Assembly: GCA_016717145.1 (NCBI GenBank)
Contig: JADKGD010000045.1
Coordinates: 1-19,937 of the forward strand
Direction: 5' to 3'
From: Saprospiraceae bacterium
GTDB lineage: Bacteria > Bacteroidota > Bacteroidia > Chitinophagales > Saprospiraceae
Length of the DNA: 19,937 nt
The notes under the pieces were generated by a model. The model ran no database searches. It saw nothing but the letters and a program-made list of their open reading frames with translations, and had not been told where the DNA came from. The position numbers were made by a program, and so were the translations under genes. This document shows, piece by piece, positions 1 through 10,928 of this stretch (position 1 is the first letter of the stretch; each line of letters opens with the position of its first letter).

Positions 1-480
1 GTCATTGTGATGAATAAAGGCACATCTTTGAAAACAAAATTTTGTATATTTTGTTTCTGTTGATTTTCAGCACTGTATTTTTATACATGATGGCTGGGAT
101 GCTTTTTCATCATAATAAGCTACTTTCTCCCGCATCATTTACGGCAAAAACATTAGAACCATCAAAGGTGGTCACTTTGTGTGTCACCAGATCGATCAGA
201 TATCTGATTCATATCATGAAAAGCACAGAAATTTTTAGCCGGAGTCAACACAAAATTGATGGTCTGCGAAAACGATTGGTAAAAATATTTTTTCCTTCAT
301 TTGAATAAATCCTTAAGATAGAAGGAGCATTTTCATAATTGCCGATAAGGTCAGAAAGCCGCACTGACGGATTTTAAACACGCCGTTTCCATCGCTTTCG
401 CAGTTTTTCTATTTCTATGTTACTACCTGTAATTGCCGATTCATTTTATATGAGGTCTCTCCAAAGACTGTTGAAAAAAA
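1..480. other. No intact gene; coding-like scraps
   Basis: There is no open frame longer than about 88 codons here. The plus frame at 42-308 starts with a hydrophobic stretch, but the minus strand of the same DNA reads more like protein in short pieces that change frame (for example a run containing THKVTTFDGSNVFAVNDAGE around 100-200). I cannot assign a family to either. Given the many frame changes in the neighbouring mqnE gene, this may be a real gene broken by indels. I see no RNA gene or repeat. Confidence 0.3.
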
Positions 481-869
481 ATGTCCGCATTTGTTGAGGT
501 GCTAGCCAAAAGTATTAACGGTGTAAAAGCAATTAGGAACAATTCTAATGCCAAAGTTGGTTTCACTCCGAGCGGTTATGTTGAAAACTTGGTCATCGTA
601 CATTTTGTATAAAGGTACACGTTTTTGTATGAATCGGGTTAAACTCTACATAATTTCTATAATGGTTTTGAGGCAGCGACAAAAAAAACCAAGTCAGCTT
701 TGGAATTGACAGTAAGATAAAAGTATCCGGAAAAAAGCTGCTCTTTATCTTTGAAACCCGATACAATAGTTTTGAGCATGCCCTCAGTTATGGCAAATTG
801 TTACACGACATACTTCGTTTTATAATCGGTTCATTCGTTACACCACCGGCAACGAAAGATACCCCTTTG
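481..869 (+). pseudogene. Unrecognised ORF split by frame changes
   Basis: Two plus-strand open pieces have coding-like composition. The first runs from ATG 481 to a stop at about 612 (begins MSAFVEVLAKSINGVKAIRN). The second is open from 672 to 869 in another frame and includes KVSGKKLLFIFETRYNSFEH. Between them the frame changes at least once. The second piece runs convergently into the end of mqnE, overlapping it antisense by about 80 bp. I do not recognise the protein. No signal peptide or known motif is visible. It could be a shadow pattern, so confidence is low. Confidence 0.25.
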
Positions 870-2028
870 TAAGTATTATCATCTTCAAATACTACATCGC
901 TGTAATCAGTCATCACAACATTATACAACGTATCGCGCTCTACCGGCTTCCTCCCTACCCTTCTGATCATGGCGACCAGTTGTTCTGTAATTATTGATGG
1001 CCCCTGTTCTTCCGAACCGGCCATGGAGTAGATCTTTGTGGTATCATCGATCGTGCCATCTATGTCATCTACACCAAGGCCAGGGTTAATTGTGGCTTAA
1101 TCAAACCGATCATGGGCACAATAGGATTTGATGATCAAAATTATCCAGATATATCTTGAGATGGCATAGTTGCAAATCTTCCGATTACTGTTGTCTCGGA
1201 CAGATGAGACATCTGATTGTCCTGATTCCTGAATTTGAGCGGTATGAAGGTCTGAAAGCCACCTGTCTTATCCTGAAGTTGACGTAACTGATCCATATGA
1301 TCGACTCTATGCCAATATTTTCTATATGGCCGTACAGCATCGTCGCATTGGATTTACCACCCAGTTCGTGCCACACTTCATGGATGCGCAACCATTGTGC
1401 TCCACTACACTTGCCTCCGGCTATTTGTCCCCTGATCTCCGGATGAAAATTTCTGCACCACCGCCAGGCATAGAGTCAAGACCCGCTTCCATCAATGATT
1501 TGCATGCCTTCTTCATAACTTAGCTATCTTTCTTAAATATGTAATGGTATTCTACAGGGGTGAGTGCTTTGATGTGCAATTCAGGTCTGTGGGCCTTGAT
1601 CGCCCTGAACAAATCTGCATAAAATTTTACATCGTATTGTGGCAATACACCACCAACAATATGAACTTCAGTAACAGGTTGATCATCATACTACGCACAA
1701 TTTCCATAATGTCATCCATGGTATATTCCCAGCCTTCTTCACGCTTTTTAATCAGTCGCGAGTATGAACAGAAACTACATGTGTACAAACATATATTAGT
1801 GGGTTCGATATGAAAATTCCGGTTAAAGTATGTTGTATCTCCATGTTTGGATTCCCGTACATGGTTAGCCAAAGTGCCCAAAAAATCAAGGCTTCCTTTT
1901 TCAAAAAGCACCAAAGCATCTTCGTTGCTTATCCTTTGGGTGTCCATTACTTTTTGTGCTATTTCCTTTAGATCACCTGAAAGCATCTTGTCTTTCAGTA
2001 AAAGGTCGATATCCTGATTTGAAGCCAT
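788..2028 (-). CDS. mqnE: Aminofutalosine synthase MqnE (radical SAM), frame-split
   Basis: MqnE is a radical SAM enzyme that joins SAM-derived adenosyl to the MqnA product to give aminodeoxyfutalosine in the futalosine route to menaquinone, in the cytoplasm. The N-terminal piece (2028 down to about 1630) is well conserved and carries the 4Fe-4S motif CLYTCSFC (Cys 80, 84, 87), preceded by FHIEPTNI. Further pieces follow in other frames: MPGGGAEIFHPEIR near 1470-1430, MRIHEVWHELGGKSNATMLY from 1391, then DKTGGFQTFIPLKFRNQD, DGTIDDTTKIYSMAGSEEQG and REPVERDT-like KPVERDTLYN near 930. Joined, they give about 410 residues, a little above the usual 370-390 because of a non-conserved tail after VERDTLYNVV. 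At least four frame changes (near 1635, 1450, 1300 and 1180-1030) break it; no domain is missing, so sequence error is likelier than decay. The ATG at 2028 is the natural start. It is transcribed divergently from the glycosyltransferase. Confidence 0.88.
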
Positions 2029-2057
2029 GTCTTATATTACGTTTCATTAAAAACAAA

Positions 2058-2085
2058 CAAAATTAAAATTTGATGCATAAATCAA
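2058..2085 (-). promoter_or_regulatory. Possible mqnE promoter (Bacteroidota type)
   Basis: Read on the minus strand, TAATTTTG (2058-2065) fits the Bacteroidota -7 consensus TAnnTTTG and lies about 30 bp before the mqnE ATG. A TTG lies 17 bp further upstream (2083-2085), slightly closer than the usual 19-21 bp. The region is AT-rich, so chance matches are possible. Confidence 0.35.
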
Positions 2086-2137
2086 CGTTTTTATTCAATA
2101 ATCCTTTTACTTTACCATTCAAAGTGATGATTCAGAG

Positions 2138-3015
2138 ATGCTGTCTATTTAATCCCTATATACAATCAGGACGTTCGGCCTTGGTCTACACCTTGGCAAA
2201 ACAGTGTAACAAATTGAATATCAATTATCAAATCTTATGTTTTGATGATTTATCCGAAGAAAAATACAAACAAAAAACAGGGACTGGCATTTTAAAGTAA
2301 ATATCAATTATACTGAAATGTCAGAAAATTTAGGCAGAAGCAAAATAAGAAACTGGCTTGGAAAAGCAGCATATTTTGAATATATCCTATTTCTGGATGG
2401 CGATTCTACCATCAAATCTAAAGATTTTATAAAAATTATATTGCTGCATTACCAACAGAAGCGGTTATATACGGAGGTCTAAATACGCAACAAAAAAACC
2501 AACAAATACTAAAAAATATTGCACTGGCTTTTACGGTACTAAGCGTGAAGCCTTATCGGCCAAAAAACGAAATAAAGACCCATATCTCAATTTTCAATCC
2601 AATAACTTTCTGATGCCTGAACGTATGTTTAAAGAAAATTTATTTGACGAATCGGTCATTGGCTATGGATACGAGGACTTGTTGTATGCTTTTTCGCTTG
2701 AAAAAAAATCAATTAAAATCCGGCATATCGACAATGCTGTCATACATGACGGCCTTAAACTGCTCATATTTTTATTCGTAAAACAGAAAACGCAATAACA
2801 AATCTGGCTTTACTTTTCAACAAAAAATCCACCAACCCGGCTTATCAGAAAATATATTTTTCTTGAAGAATATGGATTGATATCATCTTTTGAATGGATG
2901 TATAAAAAATGGAAAATAATATTAAAAAAAATATATGTTGTCAGCCAGTCCATCTATAGCTTTGTTTAATCTCTGGAAACTGTATCTCTTTATCAATTTA
3001 TTACATAAAAAATAA
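2138..3015 (+). CDS. Family 2 glycosyltransferase, frame-split
   Basis: Joining the frames gives a GT-A fold glycosyltransferase of about 290 residues. It starts MLSI(L)IPIYNQDVRPL, the usual beta-strand and nucleotide-binding start of family 2, continues with LAKQCNKLNINYQILCFDD, then EMSENLGRSKIRNWLGKAA, and has the metal-binding DxD-type site in YILFLDGDS near 2390. The acceptor-side part follows (ESVIGYGYEDLLYAFSLEKK near 2655-2715, with a GYGxED motif typical of GT2 members). Such enzymes move a sugar from a nucleotide donor to a polysaccharide or lipid acceptor; the substrate cannot be told. The ATG at 2138 is chosen because the family N-terminus starts exactly there once one T is restored in the T run at 2148-2150. 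Further frame changes lie near 2175, 2290, 2430, 2530 and 2760. The tail ends FINLLHKK and stop. The next gene starts about 40 bp downstream. Confidence 0.8.
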
Positions 3016-3054
3016 CCAAACCAGGATCTCAAATATTACCTCATTTGTCTGTCA

Positions 3055-4101
3055 ATGACACTATCATTGTGCTATTCTGCAAAGAAAAAAAATCAATTGC
3101 CATCGGAGTACCCGGCACCAGGATTGAAGTGTATGATAAGGAAATGCTCAATATCATCGATTCCAATGCGGTCTTTGAAATTTTGGCCGATGGATTCAAA
3201 TGGTCGGAAGGTCCGTTTTGGCTGGAAAACGAACAAAAAGTTATTTTTACGGATGTACCTGAAAATACAATATTTTCATGGGACTCCATTCACGGCAAAC
3301 AAACATATCTGAAACCATCCGGATATACCATCATAAACAAAAAAGGTGGTACAGAAGGTGCCAATGTCTGATGCTGGATGCATCCGAAACTTAATTCTTT
3401 TGCCAGCATGGCAACAGAGCTGTTGCCAAAATGCTCTGCCGCTTAGTACCCGAAGATTCTTTTTATTTCTGCCATTTCCAATATAAAGGCAAAAAAATTT
3501 AACAGCCCCAATGACCTCTTTATAAAAAAAGACGGAGATATATTTTTTACCGATCCTCCATATGGCTTACCCGGACAAGATCAGGACAGCATCAAGGAAC
3601 TGTCCTTCAATGGTATATTCAGACTTAAAAATGATGGTACTGTGACCTTACTTGACAGCACACTTAGCAAACCAAATGGCATTACCTTCTCAGCCGATGA
3701 AAAGTTTATGTATGTGGCAAATTCAGATCCCCGAAAAGCTTTATGGCGTAAGTATACCCTTTTGACGAACAAAAAATATTGTATCGACCAGTTTGTTTGC
3801 AGATGTCACCCATCTGGTATCCACTTTTAGGAGGACTGCCTGATGGTATGAAGATAGGAAACAATGGTTATATCTTCGCTACAGGTCCCGGAGGCGTATT
3901 GGTTTATAGCCAGGATAGCCGGCATCTTGGCACCATTATGACTGGTCAGGCAACCGCCAATTGTGCCCTGGACAAAGATGAAAAATACCTGTATATGACC
4001 GCACACAGTTTTTGATGCGTGTACCTTTGAAAAAATTAAAATACTTCCGAGGGGAACGAATCAACCCTTCTTATTATCTATATGGTATTGATCACTGTTA
4101 A
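3055..4101 (+). CDS. SMP-30/gluconolactonase-like beta-propeller protein, frame-split
   Basis: This is a calcium-dependent lactonase-like six-bladed beta-propeller of the SMP-30/gluconolactonase/LRE family, expected to hydrolyse a sugar or other lactone. Conserved pieces in order: IEVYDKEMLNIID, ILADGFKWSEGPFWLEN (metal-ligand Glu in SEGP), GKKFNSPNDLFIKKDGDIFF with FTDPPYGL, GTVTLLDSTLSKPNGITFSA, then GGLPDGMKIGNNGYIFATGP (metal-ligand Asp in PDG). Joined length is about 340 aa, normal for the family. Frame changes occur near 3120, 3370-3480, 3765, 3820 and 4010. The N-terminus is uncertain: one frame from ATG 3055 gives MTLSLC followed by a hydrophilic Pro-rich linker, another from TTG 3045 gives IIVLFC; both resemble a lipoprotein signal, so the protein is probably an exported lipoprotein. 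It lies between the glycosyltransferase and the giant surface protein with gaps of about 40 and 10 bp. Confidence 0.82.
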
Positions 4102-4111
4102 ATTCAATTCC

Positions 4112-7100
4112 ATGTTTTCTAAAATGATATTTTCGCTGATTTTTTGCGCATTCCTGCTCGGTCATGTACAAGCACAGAATTTCAGAATTATAGGCAATAC
4201 TGATGTTTGTTTGGGTTGTGAAAATTATTTTCCCAATATAACTTTTTCAGGGAGGAGTAGAGTTTAGTGTCGATGTGACCGGTCCTGATTCGACGTGTGC
4301 ATTTACAACCATGGATTATAATACAGAGCTTTTGCAATTTGTTATAAGTGTTATGGTACGTATAAAGTTGTTGCAAATTATTATGGAAATAGTGGCCAGA
4401 TTTACAGTGATTCATTATTGGTAATCGTTCATCCCAATCTGCCTATAGAAATCTTCCCAAAAGACCCCTTATCATGTTCTGCAGACAATGGAGAAAAATG
4501 CGCCAAAGCGTGCGCCGGATCAACGCTCACTTATGGCTTTATCAATCCCAATAGTTCTTTTCCACCACAACCACCATTAAGCATCAGCGTAACCGGAGCT
4601 GCATCCTATAGTATCAATTATCAGGCATCAGAAATTACAGTTACCTGGGGAAATGGTGGCTCAGGAAGTATCACGGCTGTAAGTTTTAGCGGTAGCACCA
4701 AGTGTATAAGTGAAGGTTCTATATGTATTGAAATCCTCAAAGATATCGATGTAGATTTTACCATTCCTATTTGTGAAAACACAACTTCTACCTACACCAC
4801 TGATGATTGCGGGTTTTTTTAAATGGAAGGTACTGGGCGACGGCACTATAAAAGTGGAGGTCAAAGTACAGATAAATTTATCACCATCGATTGGGGCAAA
4901 GGACCATTAGGTATCGTAGAACTTGAAGTATCCGGTTGTAACTTTGACTTATGTCCTAAAAAAGCAATTTATAATATCCCGATAATATCAGAGGATGCTC
5001 ACATTGCCGGACAAACAATAGTTTGTAAAATACTAAAGAAATATATACCATTCAAAATATGGTGCCACTGATTATCAATGGACTGCAACAGGTGGTATGA
5101 TTACCGCCGGACAGGGATCAAATACGATTATCATCGAATGGCTCTCAGGCAACGAAGGTACTATCAATGTGGCATACAATAATTGTTATCTTAAATGTGG
5201 CGGATCTGACGAACTTAAAGTATTTCTTAAAAGTAAATACAAACTGCTATTGGACAATGATCAGATTTGTTCCGGTGATTTGGCAGTTGCTACCGCTTAT
5301 AATGAAAACAATGTTCCTGTAATCATCGAAAAATGGGAAATAAAGGATGAAAATGGCAACCTGTTAAGCACAGAAACCAATAAGGCAAACATTCAATATG
5401 TGGTTCCGAATGGTATTTCAAAATTAAAAATTACAACAACATCCCAAACATATTGTGATGCCATTCAATCAAAAGAAGCTTATGTCTTACCCAAATCTTT
5501 ATTACCAAAAGGTATAAAAGGCGAAAAAGCCATCGGTAAAGGCAATGACAATTTGTACGAAGCAGAAAGTAATATGGATGAAGTAAAATATACCTGGAAA
5601 AGAATTGATGGCAATATCACAAAACACAAAGTGAGATCGTGTTCTTGTACAATGGACAACTGATGGGCCATATAAGGCTGAGTTGCAACAGTTGGACCTA
5701 TCGGGCTTGTATTGTTTGTCACCAGCAATAGGTGTTAGTCCACAAAAATATCAACCATTACGTTTATTGGCAAAGACGAATCCTGTATTTATGACGAATA
5801 CGTGCTGGAAGCTACATATTACGAATCATTGACATATGATTGGACAATTTCACCTTCTGACGCGGCCACCATTATCAAGGGAGAAAACGGTAAAGTTTCC
5901 TTGCAATTGAGCAAGGTTGGGACACATTCTATCATACTTACCAGTTGTTCAGGCGTGTATTCAAAAAGTGTAACCGTATACGCCTTACCTGAACCGGTCG
6001 TTATACATCCGACTTTCCTATGTGAAGGCCAGACCGCTAAAGTTGAAACCAATACAAATTACCAATCCTATAAATGGAAGTCATCAATAGGTCTCAATGT
6101 TTCTGTTTTGGACAAACCATTTTTATATCCGGATACCTACACTTGTGAGGTAACAGACGTAAAAGGATGTAAAGGTGTCACCAGTTTTACCATGTCTGAA
6201 TTACCAAAACCCAATATCAGTCTGTCCACACCGGACAATACAGACGTTTGTCTGACCGATCCAAGCCCTGCCTATCCTAAACTGTTCGCCTTGGATGCAG
6301 AAGACGGTTAAACATACAACTGGAGTAAAATTACATAGACATTGGTGTTACAACAAATACATATATACCTACTGATATTGGTTTATATTTTGTCTCCGTT
6401 GTAGATGCTTTTGGATGCAACAATTCTTCTGATGGCATCGGTGTTTATGATGTTTGTGACCCAATCAATCCGCCTGCACCTGATACCATTAGTTTTTGCG
6501 CTTCTACAATCGGAACAGTTGGCTTTGGATTTTCTAATAATGATTGTAATACTGTAAAATTTACGAGTACTGCATCCGGAATTATTCCCAATAGCCACGA
6601 ATGGGTTTTTGATGATAATAAGTCCGCTTCAAATTACAGTAATGATGCCAATCCGGTGCATGACTTCAGTAATGCAGGCTACTTCAAAGTGACCCATGTA
6701 GTATCTGTTGATGATTCAAATAATCCCGGAGTAGCATGCGAAAAATTTATCACGCAGGTCGTAGAAATTCCAGTTAAAGCTGATTTCGATTTTAACAATG
6801 GTTGTCAGGGTGAATTAATTAATTTTTATGACCGTTCAACTTTTATTCCGGGCAATGATATTACAAGCTGGTCCTGGGATTTTGGAGATCCGGGCAGTGG
6901 TGCGGACAATTCTGCAACAGTACCTGACCCTGTACATATTTTTGCTTCAGAAGGCACATATACCATAAAACTAACCATTTCAAACGGAAGTTGTACGGAT
7001 GAATTAATCAAAACAATTACGCTACATCCGCAACCAAAAGGCAACATCCTTGCATTGGAAGCTTTGTGTGAAAAAGAAACAACTTTATTTACCATTGATT

Positions 7101-10039
7101 CTCTAAAAACGATCCTTTCTGTCAAGTGGAATTATGATGATGTGTCATCCGGTTCCATCAATATTCAACAGGCTATTGAGGCACACCACAATTTCATCAA
7201 TGCCGGTTTATATACTGTTACAGCTGATCTTGAATCAATATTCGGTTGCAAAACCACATGGACCAAAGCCTTAGATATTAAAACGAATTCACTGGTTGGC
7301 AATATACAAAGTTCATTGGGAAATGAATTTTGTGAAGGTGGAACGACACAATTATATGCTCCTTTGGGAGGTGTAAAATGGCATTGGACAAATGAAGCGT
7401 CTACATTAAAAATTGATACAAAAATTTCAGGCATTTATGAAGTTACGGTAACTGATGTTAACGGTTGTAATTACAAGCCTGATGCGTTGATAGTCAATGT
7501 GCTTCCTGCTCCTAAATCATCTATCACATCGGAAGTTGTCTTTGATGAAACCTCTACCCTGTATTTTGGAAATAAGGTATCCTTTTGTCAGGGAAGTGAT
7601 TTTAATATTTCAGTACCGCTTTCTTCTGACCTTTCCTACAAATGGCAAAATAACAGCACAAATAGCAGTTTAAACTTTACCGAAGCCAATGGCAGCCAAT
7701 TGGTTGTGGGCAGCTATAATTTTAGTGTCGAATTAAAAAACAATACAACTGGTTGTACAAACATCATAGGCCCTGTCGAAGTAAAAGTAAATGGCCTGCC
7801 GTCGGGCATTCAAATTAAAACAAACAGCAATGGCTTGCTTTGTGAAGGCCAAAACCATACTTTTGAAGTCGCCAATCCAATGTCTGATGTAAAGTACACC
7901 TGGAATACCGGTAAAAAAACAGCAGCCATTACGACAAATTTACCCGGTAAATATTTTGTAAAAGCAAAGATATCAATGGCTGTCAAGGGCTTAGTAACGT
8001 CCTCGAAATCATTGCCGGACCCGATGTTTCACTGTGCCACCAGGATGTTTTGAACGCTGTGCTCCTGATACACTTTGTTTTCCTGGCATATCTGGTGTAA
8101 GCTCCTATAATTGGCTAAAAATGGGGTGACAATACCTTCCAACCAAGGTGGAAATACCCCTTACATTATTCTCAATGAGAGTGCAAGTTATACGCTGGAA
8201 CTGACGGGTTCGAATGGATGTAAAAAATACTTCAGAACCATTGTCATTAACGCTAAATCAGGCAATAGGGAATATAAGGATCAGATCGTTTTCTGATGTT
8301 AATGCAAATAATGTGATTGATGGCGGGGACACTTTACTCCAAAATGTAGACCTGACAGTAGGTGGCTATACCCTGTTTGATCAACCCGGCATCAGTAACT
8401 TTTCGGTACCATATGGTAGTTACATCGTCGCCTTTAATGAATCGTGGATACCCGAAGGCGCAAAGGCCATAATAGACAGCCTGACAGCAAATATAAGAAG
8501 CTGCAATGATAGCCTGTTTGTCGATTTACTCCTCGGATTTAATTGTTTTGCAAAAATACGACAGAAAATCATAACATTTGTTTTGGAAAACATATGAATT
8601 GGAAGGCAATGTATACCTAAAGGATACGACTATTGTGCTGGCCAAAATGAATCCATCCGGATGTATTGATACAACAAGACATATCGTTAAGTTTACCAAT
8701 GAAATAGCCTTTTCCTTAAATGCTACATATAGTTGTCCGAATAAAAATGATGCAAATATAGGTCTCGAACTATTGTCCAGTGACACTTATAAGTATTACA
8801 TAAATGGAGCAGAGGCTGAATTAACAGGAGCATCTTTCAAAAATTTTGGTGCTGGCAATTACCTTATTGAAATAGTCGACCAGTACGGATGTAAAGCTTC
8901 TGAAAGTATTCAAATCATTGACAAACAAGCAGTTGAATACGAACTGGTAGCTAACGATATTTCATGTATCGATGGTTTCACTGTATTAAAAGTCAAACTT
9001 AAAAATTATACTGAATCTCAGGTGACTATCAAATGGAGCAATGGTATTTCAGGTGTTGAAAACAAAATCACTTCCGGTGGAAATTATACTGTAGAAATTT
9101 CCAATGGATGTACCAATATCTCTGAACCATTCGATATAAAAGGCCCTGTATCTACTAACTTGTTTAAAAAATACATAGTATGCTCCGGAAATAAACTGGA
9201 CTTACTGGACAAAACTTTTTCAAGAGATACAATAGTTTACAGAACAGTCGTGAATGCTCTGGGTTGTGTTGATTCGACCACATATGACCTGCAATTTGGT
9301 CAGAAATTTAATTATATCCTGGATATCACCGGCTCATGTCCTGACAAAAATGATGGAAAGATATTTATAGATATGAAAACACAAAGGTGAATTTACATAC
9401 TATATAAACGAACAGTTGTACGCATTACAATCAGGCTTTGTCAATGGTTTAAAACCAGATGATTACATCTTAAAAATTAAAGATAAAATCGGTTGCGAAC
9501 AAAAGATAGATATCTCCTTAGAAGAAAAAGAAGCCGTTGCATACCAAATACTCAAAGAGGATATTTCTTGTTTTAAAGGTTATGCAGCCCTTAAGATAGA
9601 CCTCAAAAATTATGAAGAAAATGATGTCGAAATTTCATGGAGCAATGGTGCTATAGGTGTAAACAATCAGGTGACTGATGCAGGAAGTATGACAGTAAAT
9701 ATATCCAACGGATGCAATACCATCAATGAATCGTTTAATATTGGGACCACAGACAGAGCACCGGCATTTTTATTACCCAATATAGTGAATCCCGATCTGA
9801 GCGGCAATAATGATGTGATTGACATTCAACGTACAGATTTTAGATCAGGTACTATCAAATCATTTAATGTATTTGAGCGTGGTGGCAGAATGGTACATTC
9901 GGGCAAAAACCTATCGTGGAATGTCGGAGGAAATGCGCTACCACAAGGTTTATATTATTATACGATTGAAGCCGAAGTTGATGTATGCGGTACACTTAAA
10001 AATATTAAAAAAACAGGCTCATTCGCCATATTGCGGTAA
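4112..10039 (+). CDS. Giant T9SS-exported modular protein with PKD modules and type B C-terminal sorting domain
   Basis: Joining the frames gives one secreted protein of about 1,970 residues. It starts with a clear signal peptide (MFSKMIFSLIFCAFLLGHVQ, cleavage after AQA-like VQA, mature end QNF). The body is a chain of Ig/PKD-like beta modules with repeated W-x-W/Y and Cys pairs; the clearest PKD module is near 6865-7020 (SWSWDFGDPG, then HIFASEGTYTIKLTISNG). An SdrD_B/CNA_B-like module lies near 8285-8420 (FSDVNANNVIDGGDTLLQNV). Two tandem modules of about 201 codons follow (from 8623 and from 9226). The last about 85 residues match the gliding-motility/CHU_C type B T9SS sorting domain: IVNPDLSGNNDVIDI, SFNVFERGG, LPQGLYYYTIEA, ending GSFAILR. 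The protein should cross the outer membrane by T9SS and act at the surface or outside, perhaps in adhesion; its partner is unknown. A dozen or more frame changes break it (for example at the T7 run 4813-4819, and near 4254, 5035, 5630, 6308, 7970, 8050, 8215, 8530 and 9375). The start at 4112 lies 10 bp after the SMP-30-like stop, suggesting an operon. Confidence 0.83.
8623..9750 (+). repeat. Two tandem protein modules of about 201 codons
   Basis: The modules start at 8623 (DTTIVLAKMNPSGCIDTT) and 9226 (DTIVYRTVVNALGCVDSTT), 603 bp apart. They align along their length: CPNKNDANIGLEL with CPDKNDGKIFIDM; YYINGAEAELTGASFKNF with YYINEQLYALQSGFVNGL; EYELVANDISCIDGFTVLKV with AYQILKEDISCFKGYAALKI; IKWSNGISGVENKITSGG with ISWSNGAIGVNNQVTDAG; and ISNGCTNISEPF with ISNGCNTINESF. 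The DNA has diverged more than the protein, so this is an old duplication within the gene. Confidence 0.85.
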
Positions 10040-10063
10040 AATAATAGTTTTTGGTACTTTGAT

Positions 10064-10097
10064 AAAGCCGCTAGCTATTTTAGCTGGTGGCTTTTTT
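10064..10097 (+). terminator. Rho-independent terminator after the giant surface protein gene
   Basis: The arms AAAGCCGCTAGCT (10064-10076) and AGCTGGTGGCTTT (10082-10094) pair over 13 bp with two G-T wobbles around the 5-nt loop ATTTT. The descending arm runs into a T6 tract (10092-10097). It lies 25 bp past the stop codon and should end the upstream plus-strand transcript. Confidence 0.88.
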
Positions 10098-10142
10098 GTT
10101 ATGGCACAATAATTGAACTACTAATTGTAATGAACAATCAAC

Positions 10143-10634
10143 ATGAATTTCAGTAAATTAACTTCTCTTCTAAAATTGATTCTTCTAAAATTGGTAGAAG
10201 AAATAGAGCGTCGAATTAATGAAAAAAACGGCGTCGACGGTAAGGATGGATTTACCAGTTCGTTGTACACATCGCTCAAGTTTATTGTGCTGGATCAGGT
10301 AGATGATATAGTAGATCAGACGGTTGCGTATACTAAAAAACAAATCGATGACCTCGCCAATATAATAGTTTCAAAAACATCAATTATACTATCCTCATTG
10401 GTGTACATCTTAATATTTGTAGGCATTATATTTTTAACCTATATGTTTTTTGCTATAAGTTTAGCGCTTTTTCTGGGCGACATGTTCAGCAGTAACTATA
10501 TTGGATTTCTTATTGTCGGTGGCATCAATGTGTTGATTCTCATTATGTTGCATTTTTGGGGTAAAAAAGCAATTGCCGGAAGTATCCAAAAACAGCTATC
10601 CAAAATAGTCTCTAATAAATCTCTACCTGAGTAA
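10143..10634 (+). CDS. Small membrane protein, phage holin III/YqjE-like
   Basis: An intact 163-residue protein. The first about 75 residues are charged and probably helical (LVEEIERRINEKNG, then DQVDDIVDQTVAYTKKQIDD). Two membrane segments follow, about residues 80-110 (SSLVYILIFVGIIFLTYMFF) and 115-140 (GFLIVGGINVLILIMLHFW), and a short basic tail. This layout is that of the putative Actinobacterial holin-X/holin superfamily III or YqjE-like families, which are widespread in Bacteroidota chromosomes and not evidence of a prophage; their function is poorly known. The gene follows the terminator at 10064-10097, so it needs its own promoter, though I see no clear one. Its last 23 bp overlap convergently with the end of the DUF721 gene. 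The family call rests on topology and sequence feel and is moderate. Confidence 0.65.
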   Translation: MNFSKLTSLLKLILLKLVEEIERRINEKNGVDGKDGFTSSLYTSLKFIVLDQVDDIVDQTVAYTKKQIDDLANIIVSKTSIILSSLVYILIFVGIIFLTYMFFAISLALFLGDMFSSNYIGFLIVGGINVLILIMLHFWGKKAIAGSIQKQLSKIVSNKSLPE

Positions 10635-10903
10635 TTAAAGTTTCTTTAGCTGCTTCATTTATGATGTTGATGATTTTGTCTTTTCCCATAAGTAATTCTT
10701 TTTTTAGTGGAGCAGAAGTAAGATAAACTTTCAATACGCCATCTTTAAAATATATTTTGTGTATATCCTGAAATGATTGGCCCCATCTCCTTTTTCCAGA
10801 TGTCTTGTATTTGTGCTGTGTGGTACCCTTTAGATACCTTGTTATCTTTGGCTATATACTCGCTCAGCACTTCTTTGATACTCTTGTCATTATGCCTTGA
10901 CAT
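10612..10903 (-). CDS. DUF721 (DciA-like) protein, one frame change
   Basis: DUF721 proteins are small, KH-fold-like, nucleic-acid-related proteins; the actinobacterial and proteobacterial relatives (DciA) help load the replicative helicase. Here MSRHNDKSIKEVLSEYIAKD starts at 10903, followed by the family pattern IQDIWKKEMGPIISGYTQNI and, after a one-base deletion near 10755, YFKDGVLKVYLTSAPLKKEL and a tail ending TLITQVEIY. Total about 97 aa, normal for the family. A longer start at 10951 would overlap recF; the ATG at 10903, 25 bp past the recF stop, fits the family N-terminus better. The recF-DUF721 pair is a common Bacteroidota arrangement, and the two are probably co-transcribed. The end overlaps the convergent holin-like gene. 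Confidence 0.82.
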
Positions 10904-10928
10904 AAAATTTATATTATTTTTTTTTAAT

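Noticed and set aside
42..308. Plus-strand 88-codon open frame as a small membrane protein
   Set aside because: The minus strand of the same DNA has a more protein-like reading, and the plus frame has no upstream ribosome site or family resemblance.
10143..10634. Holin-like gene as evidence of a prophage
   Set aside because: No lysin, tail, capsid or integrase gene lies nearby, and such two-TM proteins are common in Bacteroidota chromosomes.
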